Source: Ancylobacter gelatini (GTDB taxonomy: Bacteria > Pseudomonadota > Alphaproteobacteria > Rhizobiales > Xanthobacteraceae). Taken from it: a stretch of DNA of 64,000 bases. Of the stretch, positions 30,108 through 41,395 are shown piece after piece. The DNA lies in NCBI RefSeq assembly GCF_022601675.1, contig NZ_JAKVIL010000010.1, positions 1 through 64,000 on the forward strand, given 5' to 3'. Position 1 is the stretch's first letter. Every line of letters begins with the position of its first letter. Below the pieces are notes generated by a model that was not told where the DNA came from, did no database searches, and was given only the letters and a program-made list of their open reading frames with translations. Made by a program: the position numbers and the translations under genes.

Positions 30108-31127
30108 ATGAGCCTCGACTACAGCACCTTCGACCTCGGCGATCTCGTCCTGCAGGGCGGCGCCACGCTCCGCGACGCCAAGCTCGCCTACAAGACCTTC
30201 GGCACGCTGAACGCGGCCAAGGACAATGTGATCCTCTATCCGACCTGGTACTCCGGCCAGCATTACGAGAATGAATGGCTGGTCGGCGAGGGCATGGCGC
30301 TCGACCCGGCCAAGTACTTCATCATCATCCCGAACATGCTGGGCAACGGCCTGTCCTCCTCGCCCAGCAACATGCCCGAGCCCTATAACGGCCCGCGCTT
30401 TCCCAAGGTCACCGCCTATGACAACGTGAAGGCGCAGCACAAGCTGGTGACGGAGCAGTTCGGCATCGAGCACATCCGCCTCGTCACCGGCTGGTCGATG
30501 GGCGCGCTGCAGACCTTCCAGTGGGGCGCGCAATATCCCGACATGATGGATTTGATCGCGCCGTTCTGCGGCTCGGCCAAATGCTCGCGGCACAATTTCG
30601 TGTTCCTCGAAGGCGTGAAGGCTGCGCTCACCGCCGACGCGGCGTGGAACGAGGGCTGGTACACCGCCAAGCCGGCACGCGGCCTGCGCGCCGCCGCCCG
30701 GGTCTATGCCGGCTGGGGCTTCTCACAGACCTTCTATCGCCAGAAGCTCGACATCGAGGCGCTCGGCTATTCCTCGCTGGAGGACTTCCTCGTCGCTTTC
30801 TGGGAAGGCTTCTTCCTGCCCAAGGACGCCAACAACCTGCTGACCATGCTGTGGACCTGGCAGAACGGCGACATCAGCGCCAACGAGCTCTACAAGGGCG
30901 ACTTCAAGGCCGCACTCGGCGCCATCAAGGCCAAGGCGCTGGTCATGCCGGGCCAGACCGACCTGTATTTCCCCCCGGAAGACAGCGAGTTCGAGGTCGC
31001 CAACATGCCGAACGCCACCCTGCTGCCCATGCCGTCGGTATGGGGGCATTTTGCCGGCGGACCGGGAACCAACCCGGAAGACGTGAAGTGGCTGGACGCC
31101 CAGCTCAAGGAACTGCTCGCCTCCTGA
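30108..31127 (+). CDS. alpha/beta hydrolase, homoserine O-acetyltransferase (MetX)-like
   Basis: A 339-aa alpha/beta-hydrolase of the MetX superfamily. Ser130 lies in the nucleophile elbow GWSMGA, the acid is likely in PGQTDLYFPPED, and the histidine is in VWGHFAGGPG. The YHSLTG-type region typical of true MetX is replaced by LYPTWYSGQHYENEW, so homoserine acetylation is doubtful. Its site as last gene of the amide operon suggests it hydrolyses or transfers an acyl group linked to amide use. Substrate not known. The start at 30108 has AAGGGGGA upstream. Confidence 0.82.
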   Translation: MSLDYSTFDLGDLVLQGGATLRDAKLAYKTFGTLNAAKDNVILYPTWYSGQHYENEWLVGEGMALDPAKYFIIIPNMLGNGLSSSPSNMPEPYNGPRFPKVTAYDNVKAQHKLVTEQFGIEHIRLVTGWSMGALQTFQWGAQYPDMMDLIAPFCGSAKCSRHNFVFLEGVKAALTADAAWNEGWYTAKPARGLRAAARVYAGWGFSQTFYRQKLDIEALGYSSLEDFLVAFWEGFFLPKDANNLLTMLWTWQNGDISANELYKGDFKAALGAIKAKALVMPGQTDLYFPPEDSEFEVANMPNATLLPMPSVWGHFAGGPGTNPEDVKWLDAQLKELLAS

Positions 31128-31149
31128 CGCCACGGCGGCGCGGCGCTCA

Positions 31150-33507
31150 TCACCGCCGCGCCAGCCGGAAATAGAGTTCGGACAGCCGCATCGGCAGATC
31201 GTCGATACGGCGCACCGGCATGGTGTTGGTCGTGCCGAAGATCGCCGCGCCAGAGCCGACACCGCCGGGGTCGAGCGTCACGCCGAAAGTGTCGATGCCG
31301 CGCGCGCGCAAGCCCAGCACCACCCGGCGCGCATCAGCGACCAGATCGGACGGGCGGTCGACATCGATGTCGGACGGCTCGCCATCGGTCAGCACCAGAA
31401 TGAGCTTGCGGAACGCCCGCACCCCGGCGATCTCCTCGCCCGCATGCCGCAGCGCCGCCCCGAGCCGGGTCGACAGGCCGGATTGCAACCCGGCGAGCCG
31501 CGCGGCGCCATCCTCGCTATAGCGCTCGGTGAAGCGCTTTACATGGATGTAGCGCACATCGTCGCGGCCCGCGGAGGCGAAAGCGGCGAGCGCCATCTCA
31601 TCGCCCAGTCCCGCCATCGCCTCGGCCAGCATCGCCACCGCAAGCTTCTCGATGTCGAGCACGCTCGCGCCGTCCGGCAGCCGCTCACGGGTGGATTCGG
31701 AGGTGTCGAGCAGCACCAGCACCGCAAGATCGCGCTGGCGCAGCGCGGATGCGGTGAAGACCCGCTCATCCGGCGTCTCGCCAACCCGCCGGCTCACCGC
31801 GGCCTCGATCGCCGCGTCGAGGTCGAGCGCATGCCCCTCGACCTGCCGCTTCAGCCGAACCGCGCGCCCGACCTTGGCGGCACGCACCAGCCGGGCGATC
31901 CGCGCGCGCAACGGTCCGGCGCGCTCCAGCGCCCGCGCCAGCGTGCGCGGATCGCCGAGCGCCGGCTCGACCTCACGCAGCGTGGTCCAGTCCGCCCGCT
32001 CCAGCCCGGCTTGCGCGTCCCATTCGGGATAGCGCGCGACGATGCGCCCGCGCTCATCCGCCGGGGCGGGGCGGGCGCGCCCGGTCGGCTCGGGTTGCGG
32101 CGCAGCTTCGGGCGGCTGCGGGGCGTTCTCCTCCTCGCGGCGCTCGATCCGCGCGGCGTCGACCGCAAGCTCGACCTCCTCCGTCCGCTCGGCATTCTCC
32201 TCGCCGAAATCCCACAGTCCGAGCCCGTCATCGCGATAGGCCGGCTCCACCACATGGCCGCGCGCGTCGAAGCGGATGCGGCGCTGGCCGAGATCATTGG
32301 CGAGCCGGGTGCCGATGTCGAAGCTGAGCGCCGGGTCATCGAGCCGGTCGCTTCGCTCGGCGAACAGCGCCCGCGCCTTGGCGATCAGCGCATCGGGATC
32401 CTGATAGCCGGGGTCGAACAGCGCGCGGGCGATCCGCGCCAGCAGCAGGGCCGCCAGCGGCTCGGCCGAAGGGGCAGTGACATGGAACGGCGCCCAGAGC
32501 CGACGCAGGCCGGGAAAGCGCGCCATGGCCAGAGTCTCGATCCGCGCGTCCTCGATCAGGTTGATGCAGGCCATCTGTACCGGCTTCACCTTGCCAAGCG
32601 TGAAGCGCGGCCCGCCATAAGCCAGATGCGCCCCGGCATGGGCGCTGGCGGCGCGGTAAAGCGCGTGCGAGGCCGCGCCCGTCACACCGGAAAACACTTC
32701 CGGCAGGCGGATCACCGGGCCGGCAATGTTGGCACGGCGGGGCGCATCGCCAATCTCGGGTACCGGCAATGGCTGGAGGCTGGGCGGGAAGCCCGGACGG
32801 TCACCCCACAGCGCGGCGAGCAGGCGCCGCAGCCCGACTTCCAGTTCGGCGAAGCCCGGACCGGCGCCCATGCGCGCCAGCAGCCGGCGCGACAGCGGGT
32901 CCTCCAGCGCGAAGAACGCCCGGCGCCGCGCGCGGTCCCGGCCCGCCGCGCGCCGTCCGGCGGTGGCGAAGGCCTCGACCTCGGCCAGGCTGCCCCTCGC
33001 CAGCAGGGTCGGCATATGCCCGGCGAACAGCGCGATCTCGTCCGGCGCGCCCTGGGCGGTCGCCGTCATCATCGTCCACCAGCGGCGCTGCGCCTCGGCA
33101 TCGAGCCGCTCCGCGATCCGCTCGAAGGCCTCGATCACCGCCAGCGCCGCCGGCGCACCGGCCGCACGGCAGACATTCGCGGCGGCGAGCCCAGCCGCGC
33201 CCAGCCCAGCCGCGCCCAGCGCATCCGGCGGCAGCCTCCGCCCGAGCGTGACGCTGGCACGCCAGAACGCCAGCAGGCACCCCGGCCCGGCATTCACCTT
33301 CGCCAGTTCCAGCACGCCGGTTGCCCACGGCTCCAGCGCCGCCGGTTCGTACCGCCGCCGCAGCGCCTGCCATGTCTCCTCGAACGAGGCACGCAGCAGC
33401 GCCCGCCCGTGCATCTGGCGCCGCAATTCGTCGCCGAACGGCGTGGCTGCCGATGGCGCCGGGGCGGCGAGGTTCAGGGTGGGAAGGCTGGCGGTCGGAA
33501 GGGTCAT
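31150..33507 (-). CDS. CbbO/NorD-family VWA-domain protein
   Basis: A 785-aa protein ending in a von Willebrand A domain. The MIDAS motif is DTSES at about residue 600, followed by LVLTDGEPSDIDVD. The N-terminal half has a helical region rich in Ala and Arg, with GAAGLGAAGLA coded by a tandem repeat. The middle is acidic and Pro-rich. It overlaps the cbbQ-type gene (start 33507 within the ATGA overlap). CbbQ/CbbO and NorQ/NorD pairs act as AAA+ chaperones that activate RuBisCO or install metal in nitric oxide reductase. Neither target gene is in this window, so the client is unknown. Confidence 0.85.
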   Translation of the reverse strand: MTLPTASLPTLNLAAPAPSAATPFGDELRRQMHGRALLRASFEETWQALRRRYEPAALEPWATGVLELAKVNAGPGCLLAFWRASVTLGRRLPPDALGAAGLGAAGLAAANVCRAAGAPAALAVIEAFERIAERLDAEAQRRWWTMMTATAQGAPDEIALFAGHMPTLLARGSLAEVEAFATAGRRAAGRDRARRRAFFALEDPLSRRLLARMGAGPGFAELEVGLRRLLAALWGDRPGFPPSLQPLPVPEIGDAPRRANIAGPVIRLPEVFSGVTGAASHALYRAASAHAGAHLAYGGPRFTLGKVKPVQMACINLIEDARIETLAMARFPGLRRLWAPFHVTAPSAEPLAALLLARIARALFDPGYQDPDALIAKARALFAERSDRLDDPALSFDIGTRLANDLGQRRIRFDARGHVVEPAYRDDGLGLWDFGEENAERTEEVELAVDAARIERREEENAPQPPEAAPQPEPTGRARPAPADERGRIVARYPEWDAQAGLERADWTTLREVEPALGDPRTLARALERAGPLRARIARLVRAAKVGRAVRLKRQVEGHALDLDAAIEAAVSRRVGETPDERVFTASALRQRDLAVLVLLDTSESTRERLPDGASVLDIEKLAVAMLAEAMAGLGDEMALAAFASAGRDDVRYIHVKRFTERYSEDGAARLAGLQSGLSTRLGAALRHAGEEIAGVRAFRKLILVLTDGEPSDIDVDRPSDLVADARRVVLGLRARGIDTFGVTLDPGGVGSGAAIFGTTNTMPVRRIDDLPMRLSELYFRLARR
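33191..33220. repeat. perfect 15-bp tandem duplication inside the VWA gene
   Basis: CCAGCCGCGCCCAGC occurs twice head to tail (33191-33205 and 33206-33220). In frame it encodes a repeated five-residue GAAGL unit, so copy number can change without frameshift. Confidence 0.85.
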
Positions 33508-34319
33508 GGCAGGCAGGCGGAGATCGCCGCGCCCAGCGTCTCGCGGACATCGGCGTCGTCGGTGATCGGCAGGATGATCCCGGCCCGCACCGCCATCTCC
33601 AGCGGCACGCCACCGGCGACGAGGCGCCCGGTATGGATCAGCATCCGGGTCGAGGCGCCCTCGTCGAGCCCCTGTCCCCGCAGACGGCGCGTGCAGCCGG
33701 CGATGGTGACCAGAAGCCCGGCCAGCTCCGTGTCCGTGCCGGCCTCGCGCGCCACGATCCCCGCTTCCAGCACCGGCTCGGGATAGTCGAAATCCAGCGC
33801 GATGAAGCGCTGCTTGGTGGATTCCTTCAGGTCCTTCACCGCGCTCTGGTAGCCGGGGTTGTAGGAGATGACGAGCTGGAAATCCGGGTGCGCATGAATG
33901 AGTTCGCCCCGCTTTTCCAGCGGCAGCACGCGGCGGGCATCGGTGAGCGGGTGGATGACGACGGTGGTGTCCTGCCGCGCCTCGACGATCTCGTCGAGAT
34001 AGCAGATGCCGCCATGGCGCACCGCGAGGGTGAGCGGCCCGTCCTGCCACATCGTGCCTTCGGGTCCGAGCAGGAAGCGGCCGGCAAGGTCCGCCGCCGT
34101 CATGTCTTCATGGGCGGCGACGGTGACCAGCGGCCGGCCGAGCTTCCATGCCATGTGCTCGACAAAACGGGTCTTGCCGCAGCCGGTCGGCCCCTTGAGC
34201 ATCACCGGCAGGCGATGCTGCCAGGCGGCCTCGAACACCGAAACCTCGTTGTCCACCGGCTGGTAGAACGGCTCGGCGGCGATGCGGTAGCGATCAAGCG
34301 GTGAGGTCGAGGCATCCAT
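33504..34319 (-). CDS. CbbQ/NorQ-family MoxR-type AAA+ ATPase
   Basis: A 271-aa AAA+ ATPase. Walker A is GPTGCGKT at 43-50, Walker B is ICYLDEIVEARQDT, sensor segments include SYNPGYQS and TKQRFIALDFDYPEP. The N-terminal AEPFYQPVDNEVSVFEAA is typical of CbbQ/NorQ. These proteins form hexamers that remodel a client enzyme together with the VWA partner, encoded by the overlapping downstream gene. There is no RuBisCO, nor norCB, nearby. CbbQ and NorQ cannot be separated on the sequence alone. Confidence 0.92.
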   Translation of the reverse strand: MDASTSPLDRYRIAAEPFYQPVDNEVSVFEAAWQHRLPVMLKGPTGCGKTRFVEHMAWKLGRPLVTVAAHEDMTAADLAGRFLLGPEGTMWQDGPLTLAVRHGGICYLDEIVEARQDTTVVIHPLTDARRVLPLEKRGELIHAHPDFQLVISYNPGYQSAVKDLKESTKQRFIALDFDYPEPVLEAGIVAREAGTDTELAGLLVTIAGCTRRLRGQGLDEGASTRMLIHTGRLVAGGVPLEMAVRAGIILPITDDADVRETLGAAISACLP

Positions 34320-34564
34320 GAAGGGTCTCCGCGTTTACAGGTCCGCGGCGTCGTCCTTCAGGGCAAGGAAAGACGGCCCCGGAAGAGGGCTGCCGGCATT
34401 CCTTGCCGCGTACCGGCCGCGACGTCCCTGTCGCCGGCCGATGCCCGCGATTAAACGGGAGAATGTCGCGCCGCACAAGGCACCCGACCTGCGCAGAACG
34501 ACGTAGACAGCGCGCGACCCACGGGGCAAAGGGGAGCCTGTCCCTCTGCCCGCCGAGACCTGCG

Positions 34565-35761
34565 ATGCCCTCACCGCTCCATCCGCTGAACCCGCTGCTC
34601 GCCGCCACCGAAGGCGCGCCGATCCCGGCCGCCTGGGCGTGGCTCGCGGCCTATGACGGCTCCGCCGGGCCGGCGATCAACCTGTCGCAGGCCGTCCCCG
34701 GCCGCGCGCCGGAGCCGGAACTGCTCGCCGCGCTCGCGGAGGCGGCCGGGGCGGCGGAAGCGGCGCGCTACGGGGCCATTCTCGGCGACGAGGACCTGCG
34801 CGCGGCGCTGGCGGCCGACATTTCCCGCACCTATCGCGGCCATGTGCGCGCGGACGACATCGTCATCACCTCCGGCTGCAACCAGGCGTTCTTCGTGACG
34901 CTGATGACGCTGGCGAAGGCCGGCGACGAGGTGATCCTGCCGACGCCCTGGTACTTCAACTACAAGATGACGCTCGACATGCTCGGCATGGTCGCGGTGC
35001 CGCTGCCCTGCGCGGCCTCAAATGGCTTCGTGCCGGATGTGGGCCACGCCCGCGCGCTGATCACCCCGCGCACCCGCGCGCTGGTATTGATCACGCCCAA
35101 CAATCCGACCGGGGCGGTCTATGACCGCGCCACCATCGCGGCCTTCGCGGCGCTGGCGAAAGAGGCCGGCATCCGCCTCGTGCTCGACGAGACCTATCGC
35201 GACTTCCTGCCCGACGGACATGACGAGGCGGCGCACGACCTGTTCGCGCAGGGCGACTGGCGCGAGGTGCTGGTGCATCTCTACAGCTTCTCGAAATCCT
35301 ACGCCGTGCCGGGCCATCGCATCGGCGCGCTGGCGGGCGGGGCGGCGTTCCTCGAACAGCTCACCAAGGTGATGGACAGCCTGCAGATCTGCGCCCCGCG
35401 CACCGGGCAGCTCGCGCTTGCGGGTGCGGTGGAACAGCTTCTGCCGGCACGTCGGCGCATGCGCCATGAGTTCAACGCCCGCGCGCGGCTGTTCACGGGC
35501 GAAATCGCGCAGGCGGAAGGCTGGGAGCTGACCTCGATCGGCGCCTATTTCGCCTATCTGCGCCACCCCTTCGCGCAGGACGGCTTTACCGTGGCGGAGG
35601 CGCTGGCGCGCGAGGCGGGAATCCTCACCCTGCCCGGCGCGTTCTTCGGGCCGGGGCAGGAGGATTTCCTGCGCGTCGCGTTCGCCAATGTCGAGGATGA
35701 CCGGCTGGCCGGCCTCGGCACGCGGTTGAACGCGTTCGGGGCCGGGCGGGAGCGGCGCTAG
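34565..35761 (+). CDS. pyridoxal-phosphate aminotransferase, class I/II
   Basis: A 398-aa fold-type I aminotransferase. The PLP lysine lies in HLYSFSKSYAVPGHRIG, the PLP-aspartate in LVLDETYRDF, and the substrate-binding Asn in ITPNNPTGAVYD. The start at 34565 (MPSPLHPLNPLLAATEG) removes an unlikely 54-residue extension, though the upstream site is weak. It diverges from the cbbQ-type gene across 245 bp in which I see no clear element. Specificity (aspartate, aromatic or other) cannot be told. Confidence 0.9.
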   Translation: MPSPLHPLNPLLAATEGAPIPAAWAWLAAYDGSAGPAINLSQAVPGRAPEPELLAALAEAAGAAEAARYGAILGDEDLRAALAADISRTYRGHVRADDIVITSGCNQAFFVTLMTLAKAGDEVILPTPWYFNYKMTLDMLGMVAVPLPCAASNGFVPDVGHARALITPRTRALVLITPNNPTGAVYDRATIAAFAALAKEAGIRLVLDETYRDFLPDGHDEAAHDLFAQGDWREVLVHLYSFSKSYAVPGHRIGALAGGAAFLEQLTKVMDSLQICAPRTGQLALAGAVEQLLPARRRMRHEFNARARLFTGEIAQAEGWELTSIGAYFAYLRHPFAQDGFTVAEALAREAGILTLPGAFFGPGQEDFLRVAFANVEDDRLAGLGTRLNAFGAGRERR

Positions 35762-35818
35762 CGCCGTTCCCCGTGAGGCCGCTGCTCAGCGGACAGGCTT
35801 GCCCGTATCCCCAGCCGC

Positions 35819-37951
<2,133 letters not shown>

Positions 37952-38205
37952 GGAATGAACAGCCTTTTGGCCGGGCGAACCCGCGCGAAAAAGCGCGGTG
38001 CTCCGGCGGAGAGCCGCGAGCGCCACGATGCGCGCAGGGCAAGCCAGCACGCAACAGGCCATCTCAGACGGCGGAACGGCTCTTCTTCTAATTCAGAGCG
38101 GGCCACAAAGCCATGGTTGCCGTACCGTTGCGCGGAAATGGCACCCATGCCCGGCCCGCACGGCTGGTTCGGCGCACGCAGGACCTCACAGCGCGGGCGA
38201 AACCG

Positions 38206-38844
38206 TCATCGCCCACCGGGGCTTCCGGCCGTCGGGTCGTCGCTCCCGTCGTCGGGGCCGAGCGCCAGGCCGGCGCCGGCGCCCATTCCGCCGCCCCGGC
38301 CGCCCTCGCCGCGTCCCCCGTCACTTCGTGCGCCCTCACCCTTGCCGCGCCCACCGGATGGCGCGGGCCGCGTCGGGCCCTGCCGGGGGATTGCGACATC
38401 GGCCGGAATCGGATCGAGGTCCAGCGCCTCGCGGATGAAATTGCGCAGCGCGACCACCAGCTCATCGGTGTGCACCGGACGACCGGCGATCAGCTCGTTC
38501 ACCGCGCGCTGCGCCAGCCGGACATGCTCCTCCGTGCCGAGCAGGATGATGTCCGACAGCGCCGCCTCCACCGCGTCGCGGATGCGCCGCCGCCGCTCCG
38601 ACCCCTCGGCGGGACCGGGCATCGAGGCCGCTTCGTCCGCCAGCTCCGCCGCCTGCCGGCGCAGATCGCCCAGATGCCGGGGATCGACCGCCAGATTGCC
38701 GGTGAACGACCCGCCGAGCACCTTGTAGGCGGCAATCAGCGTGCGCAGCCGCTCGTTGATCTGGCGATTCATCCGCTCGCGGCGCTGCTGGATGGTCAAC
38801 ATCATCAGAAGGCGGATGCCGACGCCGACGAAGGCGAACAGCAA
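38206..38844 (-). CDS. small membrane-anchored protein of unknown function
   Basis: I do not recognise this family. From the TTG at 38844 it is 212 aa: a hydrophobic N-terminal helix (LLFAFVGVGIRLLMMLTI), a soluble helical middle with many Arg and Glu, and a low-complexity Gly/Arg/Asp tail from about residue 160. The TTG falls inside the membrane helix. In frame upstream, a CTG at 38901 lies 7 nt after a GGGAGG site at 38909-38914 and would add 19 residues (LRAIDFSSWQGLGTTLFGL), completing the helix. That is a better biological start if CTG is used. It begins just after the GST-like gene stops, suggesting co-transcription. Confidence 0.6.
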   Translation of the reverse strand: MLFAFVGVGIRLLMMLTIQQRRERMNRQINERLRTLIAAYKVLGGSFTGNLAVDPRHLGDLRRQAAELADEAASMPGPAEGSERRRRIRDAVEAALSDIILLGTEEHVRLAQRAVNELIAGRPVHTDELVVALRNFIREALDLDPIPADVAIPRQGPTRPAPSGGRGKGEGARSDGGRGEGGRGGGMGAGAGLALGPDDGSDDPTAGSPGGR

Positions 38845-38915
38845 GAGGCCGAACAGCGTGGTGCCAAGGCCCTGCCAGGAACTGAAATCGATGGCGCGCA
38901 GCGCGTGACCTCCCG

Positions 38916-39611
38916 TCAGCCGCCGGAAATGGCGGCGTGGATCGCCGTGCAGTGCCGCACGAGATTGGGGCGCTCCCCGACCAGCGCGCGCAGCGGGGTG
39001 TCGATCTCGTAATAATAGATGTTGGCGAGAAAGCCGTAGATGCCGGCATCCACGGTCGAGGGCGCGTCGCCGAACAGATAGCCGTCTTCCGGGATCAGGT
39101 CGGCCAGCACCTGAAGGTCGGCGAGCCCGCGCGCATAGGCGTCCTTCGGCTCGTAGCGGCCGATGCCCTGATAGTAATAGCGCTTGGCATTGAACTCTTT
39201 GGCCTTGAGCAGCGCCTCGCCGGTCAGCTCGGGGTGCTGTGCCAGCAGCGCATCGCGGAACTGCGGCCAGTAGGCCTCGTCCTTCCAGCGCGAATAGGAC
39301 ATGACCCAGTAAAGGTCATCGAGCATGCGCGTGACCATGTGGCCGGTGTCGCGCTGGGCGCGGCTGAGGCCGGCATCGAGACTGAGGCCGTGACGGCGCT
39401 CCAGATGGGCGATGATGGCGGAGCTGTCGCCGATCGCCTCGCCGTCATCCTCGATATAGGGCAGTTGCCCGCGCGGCGCGGCCGAGGCGTCGAGCAGGTG
39501 CCTGTGCTCGAAAGGCAGCCCCGCAAGCCGGAGAACCGCGAAGATCTTCAGGCCATAGCCATTATTGTCGGCGACGCCGAACAGCATCGGGTAGGAATAG
39601 AGCGTGATCAT
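38916..39611 (-). CDS. glutathione S-transferase-like protein (metaxin/FAX type)
   Basis: A 231-aa protein with a thioredoxin-like N-terminal domain (MITLYSYPMLFGVADNNGYGLKIFAVLRLAG; landmark PQLPYIEDDG in the form GQLPYIEDDGEAIGDSSAII) and an all-helical C-terminal domain (PSTVDAGIYGFLANIYYYEIDTPLR). The SDSSAII-type glutathione gamma-glutamyl site is present as GDSSAII. The wide C-terminal pattern fits the Tom37/metaxin/failed-axon-connections group of GST-like proteins. Substrate unknown. It is followed within a few bases by a small membrane-protein gene. Confidence 0.85.
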   Translation of the reverse strand: MITLYSYPMLFGVADNNGYGLKIFAVLRLAGLPFEHRHLLDASAAPRGQLPYIEDDGEAIGDSSAIIAHLERRHGLSLDAGLSRAQRDTGHMVTRMLDDLYWVMSYSRWKDEAYWPQFRDALLAQHPELTGEALLKAKEFNAKRYYYQGIGRYEPKDAYARGLADLQVLADLIPEDGYLFGDAPSTVDAGIYGFLANIYYYEIDTPLRALVGERPNLVRHCTAIHAAISGG

Positions 39612-39671
39612 TGACGCCTCCCGGACGATACCTAGCCGATCCGGGAGCGGACGAACAGCCGGCGCCCTCTC

Positions 39672-40523
39672 TCACGCGGCCTCGTTCGCCCCGCCCGCGC
39701 GCTCGGCGCGCGCCGCGCGCCGCGTTACCCGGATGAACGCCGCCACGAAGGTGAGGCTCATCAACAGCACGATGGTCGGCGCCGGCGCGCTGTCGAGGAA
39801 GAAGGAGAGGTAGACGCCGAGGACCGAGGCGCCCACCGCCACGCTGACCGCCGCCACCAGCATGTGCGAGAAGCGCCGCGTCAGCAGGAAGGCGATGGCG
39901 CCGGGCGAGATCAGCATGGCGATGGCGAGGATGATGCCCACCGCCTTCAGCGCCCCGACAATGGTCAGCGAGATCAGCGCGAGCAGCCCGTAATGCAGCA
40001 GCCGTACCGGCAGGCCGACCACGCGCGCCTGCGCAGGATCGAACGCGTGCAGCAGCAGGTCCCGCCATTTCAGCGCGACGATCCCGGTGGTGAGCGCGGC
40101 GATCGCGGCGGTCTCGGCAATGTCCCCCCAGGAGACGCCGAGCATGTCGCCGAACAGGATGTGGTCGAGATGCACGTCGGTCTGGATCTTCACATACATG
40201 ACCAGCCCGACGCCGAACATGCCGGAGAACACGATACCCATCACCGTGTCCTGCTTGATGCGGCTGTTCTCCTTGAGGAATCCGGTGGCGAGCGCGCAGA
40301 ACATGCCGGCGGCAAAGGCGCCAATCCCCAGCGGCAGCCCCACAATATAGGCCAGCACCACGCCGGGCAGCACGCCGTGGCTGATGGCGTCGCCCATCAG
40401 CGACCAGCCCTTCAGCACCATGAAGCAGGACAGCAGCGCCGCCGGCACCGCGACCAGCGCCGCGATGACCAGGGCATTGACCATGAACTCGAACTGGAAC
40501 GGCTCCAGCAGCGTCTCGATCAT
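39672..40523 (-). CDS. sitD: manganese/iron ABC transporter permease SitD
   Basis: A 283-aa integral membrane protein of the ABC-3 family with about 8-9 hydrophobic helices, starting [23 protein letters not shown]. The conserved GWSLMGDAISHGVLPGV segment is typical. Start and upstream gene stop overlap by 4 bp. It is the last gene of a four-gene leftward operon whose order (binding protein, ATPase, permease, permease) matches sitABCD. The transport direction is import into the cytoplasm. Confidence 0.92.
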   Translation of the reverse strand: MIETLLEPFQFEFMVNALVIAALVAVPAALLSCFMVLKGWSLMGDAISHGVLPGVVLAYIVGLPLGIGAFAAGMFCALATGFLKENSRIKQDTVMGIVFSGMFGVGLVMYVKIQTDVHLDHILFGDMLGVSWGDIAETAAIAALTTGIVALKWRDLLLHAFDPAQARVVGLPVRLLHYGLLALISLTIVGALKAVGIILAIAMLISPGAIAFLLTRRFSHMLVAAVSVAVGASVLGVYLSFFLDSAPAPTIVLLMSLTFVAAFIRVTRRAARAERAGGANEAA

Positions 40524-41395
40524 GCCGCTTCCTCCGGTGCGTCGGCCCGCAGCACCCGCGCCGCGCGGCGCCGGGCGGCGAGCATGCCGTGCTTGGGGGC
40601 GAACACGAAGGCCGCGAGGAACACCAGCGTCTGCAGCACCACGATGATGCCCCCGGTCGCGCCGTCGAGGAAATAGCTGGCATAGGCGCCGACGAAGCTG
40701 GTCACCGTGCCGATGGCAACCGCAGTCGCCAGCAGGCGCGGAAAGCGGTCGGTGAGCAGATAGGCGGTGGCGCCGGGCGTCACCACCATGCAGATCACGA
40801 GGAACGCACCCACCGTCTGCAGGGCCGCGACGGTGCACGCCGCCAGCAACGAGAAGAACAGGATCTTCAGTGCCGTCGGGTTGAGGCCGATGGTGCGGGC
40901 GTGGCTTTCGTCGAAGAACACCACCATCAGGTCCTTCCACTTCACCAGCAGGATGGCGAGCGAGACGAAGCCGATGATGGCGAGTTGCAGCGTGTCCGCC
41001 GGCGTGATGGCGAGGATATTGCCGAGCACGATGGTCTGGATGTTCACCGAGGTCGGCGACAGCGAGATCATGAACAGCCCGAGGCCGAAGAAGGAGGAGA
41101 AGATCAGCCCGATGATGGCGTCCTCCTTCAGCCTTGTGCGCTGGTTGAGGAACAGCATCGCCCCCGCCGCCAGCGCGCCGGAGAAGAACGCGCCGATCGA
41201 GAACGGCAGGCCCAGCATATAGGCGCCGGCAACGCCGGGCACGATGGAGTGCGAGAGCGCGTCGCCGATCAGCGACCAGCCCTTGAGCATGAGATAGCAG
41301 GACAGGAACGCGCACACGCCGCCGACCAGCGCCGACACCCACATGGCGCTGCGCATATATTCATAGCCGAACGGCTCCAGCAGCAGCGCGCTCAT
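40520..41395 (-). CDS. sitC: manganese/iron ABC transporter permease SitC
   Basis: A 291-aa ABC-3 family permease with 8-9 hydrophobic helices. [21 protein letters not shown] is the conserved family segment, near the first helices. It overlaps the ATPase gene upstream and sitD downstream by 4 bp each, indicating tight translational coupling. It forms a heterodimeric channel with SitD. Confidence 0.92.
   Translation of the reverse strand: MSALLLEPFGYEYMRSAMWVSALVGGVCAFLSCYLMLKGWSLIGDALSHSIVPGVAGAYMLGLPFSIGAFFSGALAAGAMLFLNQRTRLKEDAIIGLIFSSFFGLGLFMISLSPTSVNIQTIVLGNILAITPADTLQLAIIGFVSLAILLVKWKDLMVVFFDESHARTIGLNPTALKILFFSLLAACTVAALQTVGAFLVICMVVTPGATAYLLTDRFPRLLATAVAIGTVTSFVGAYASYFLDGATGGIIVVLQTLVFLAAFVFAPKHGMLAARRRAARVLRADAPEEAA

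Noticed and set aside
30108..31127. Homoserine O-acetyltransferase (metX) of methionine synthesis
   Set aside because: The substrate-binding signature of true MetX is not seen and the operon is an amide locus, so only superfamily membership is kept.
31150..34319. Part of a RuBisCO or nitric oxide reductase operon
   Set aside because: No cbbLS or norCB gene lies within the window on either side, so operon membership cannot be claimed.
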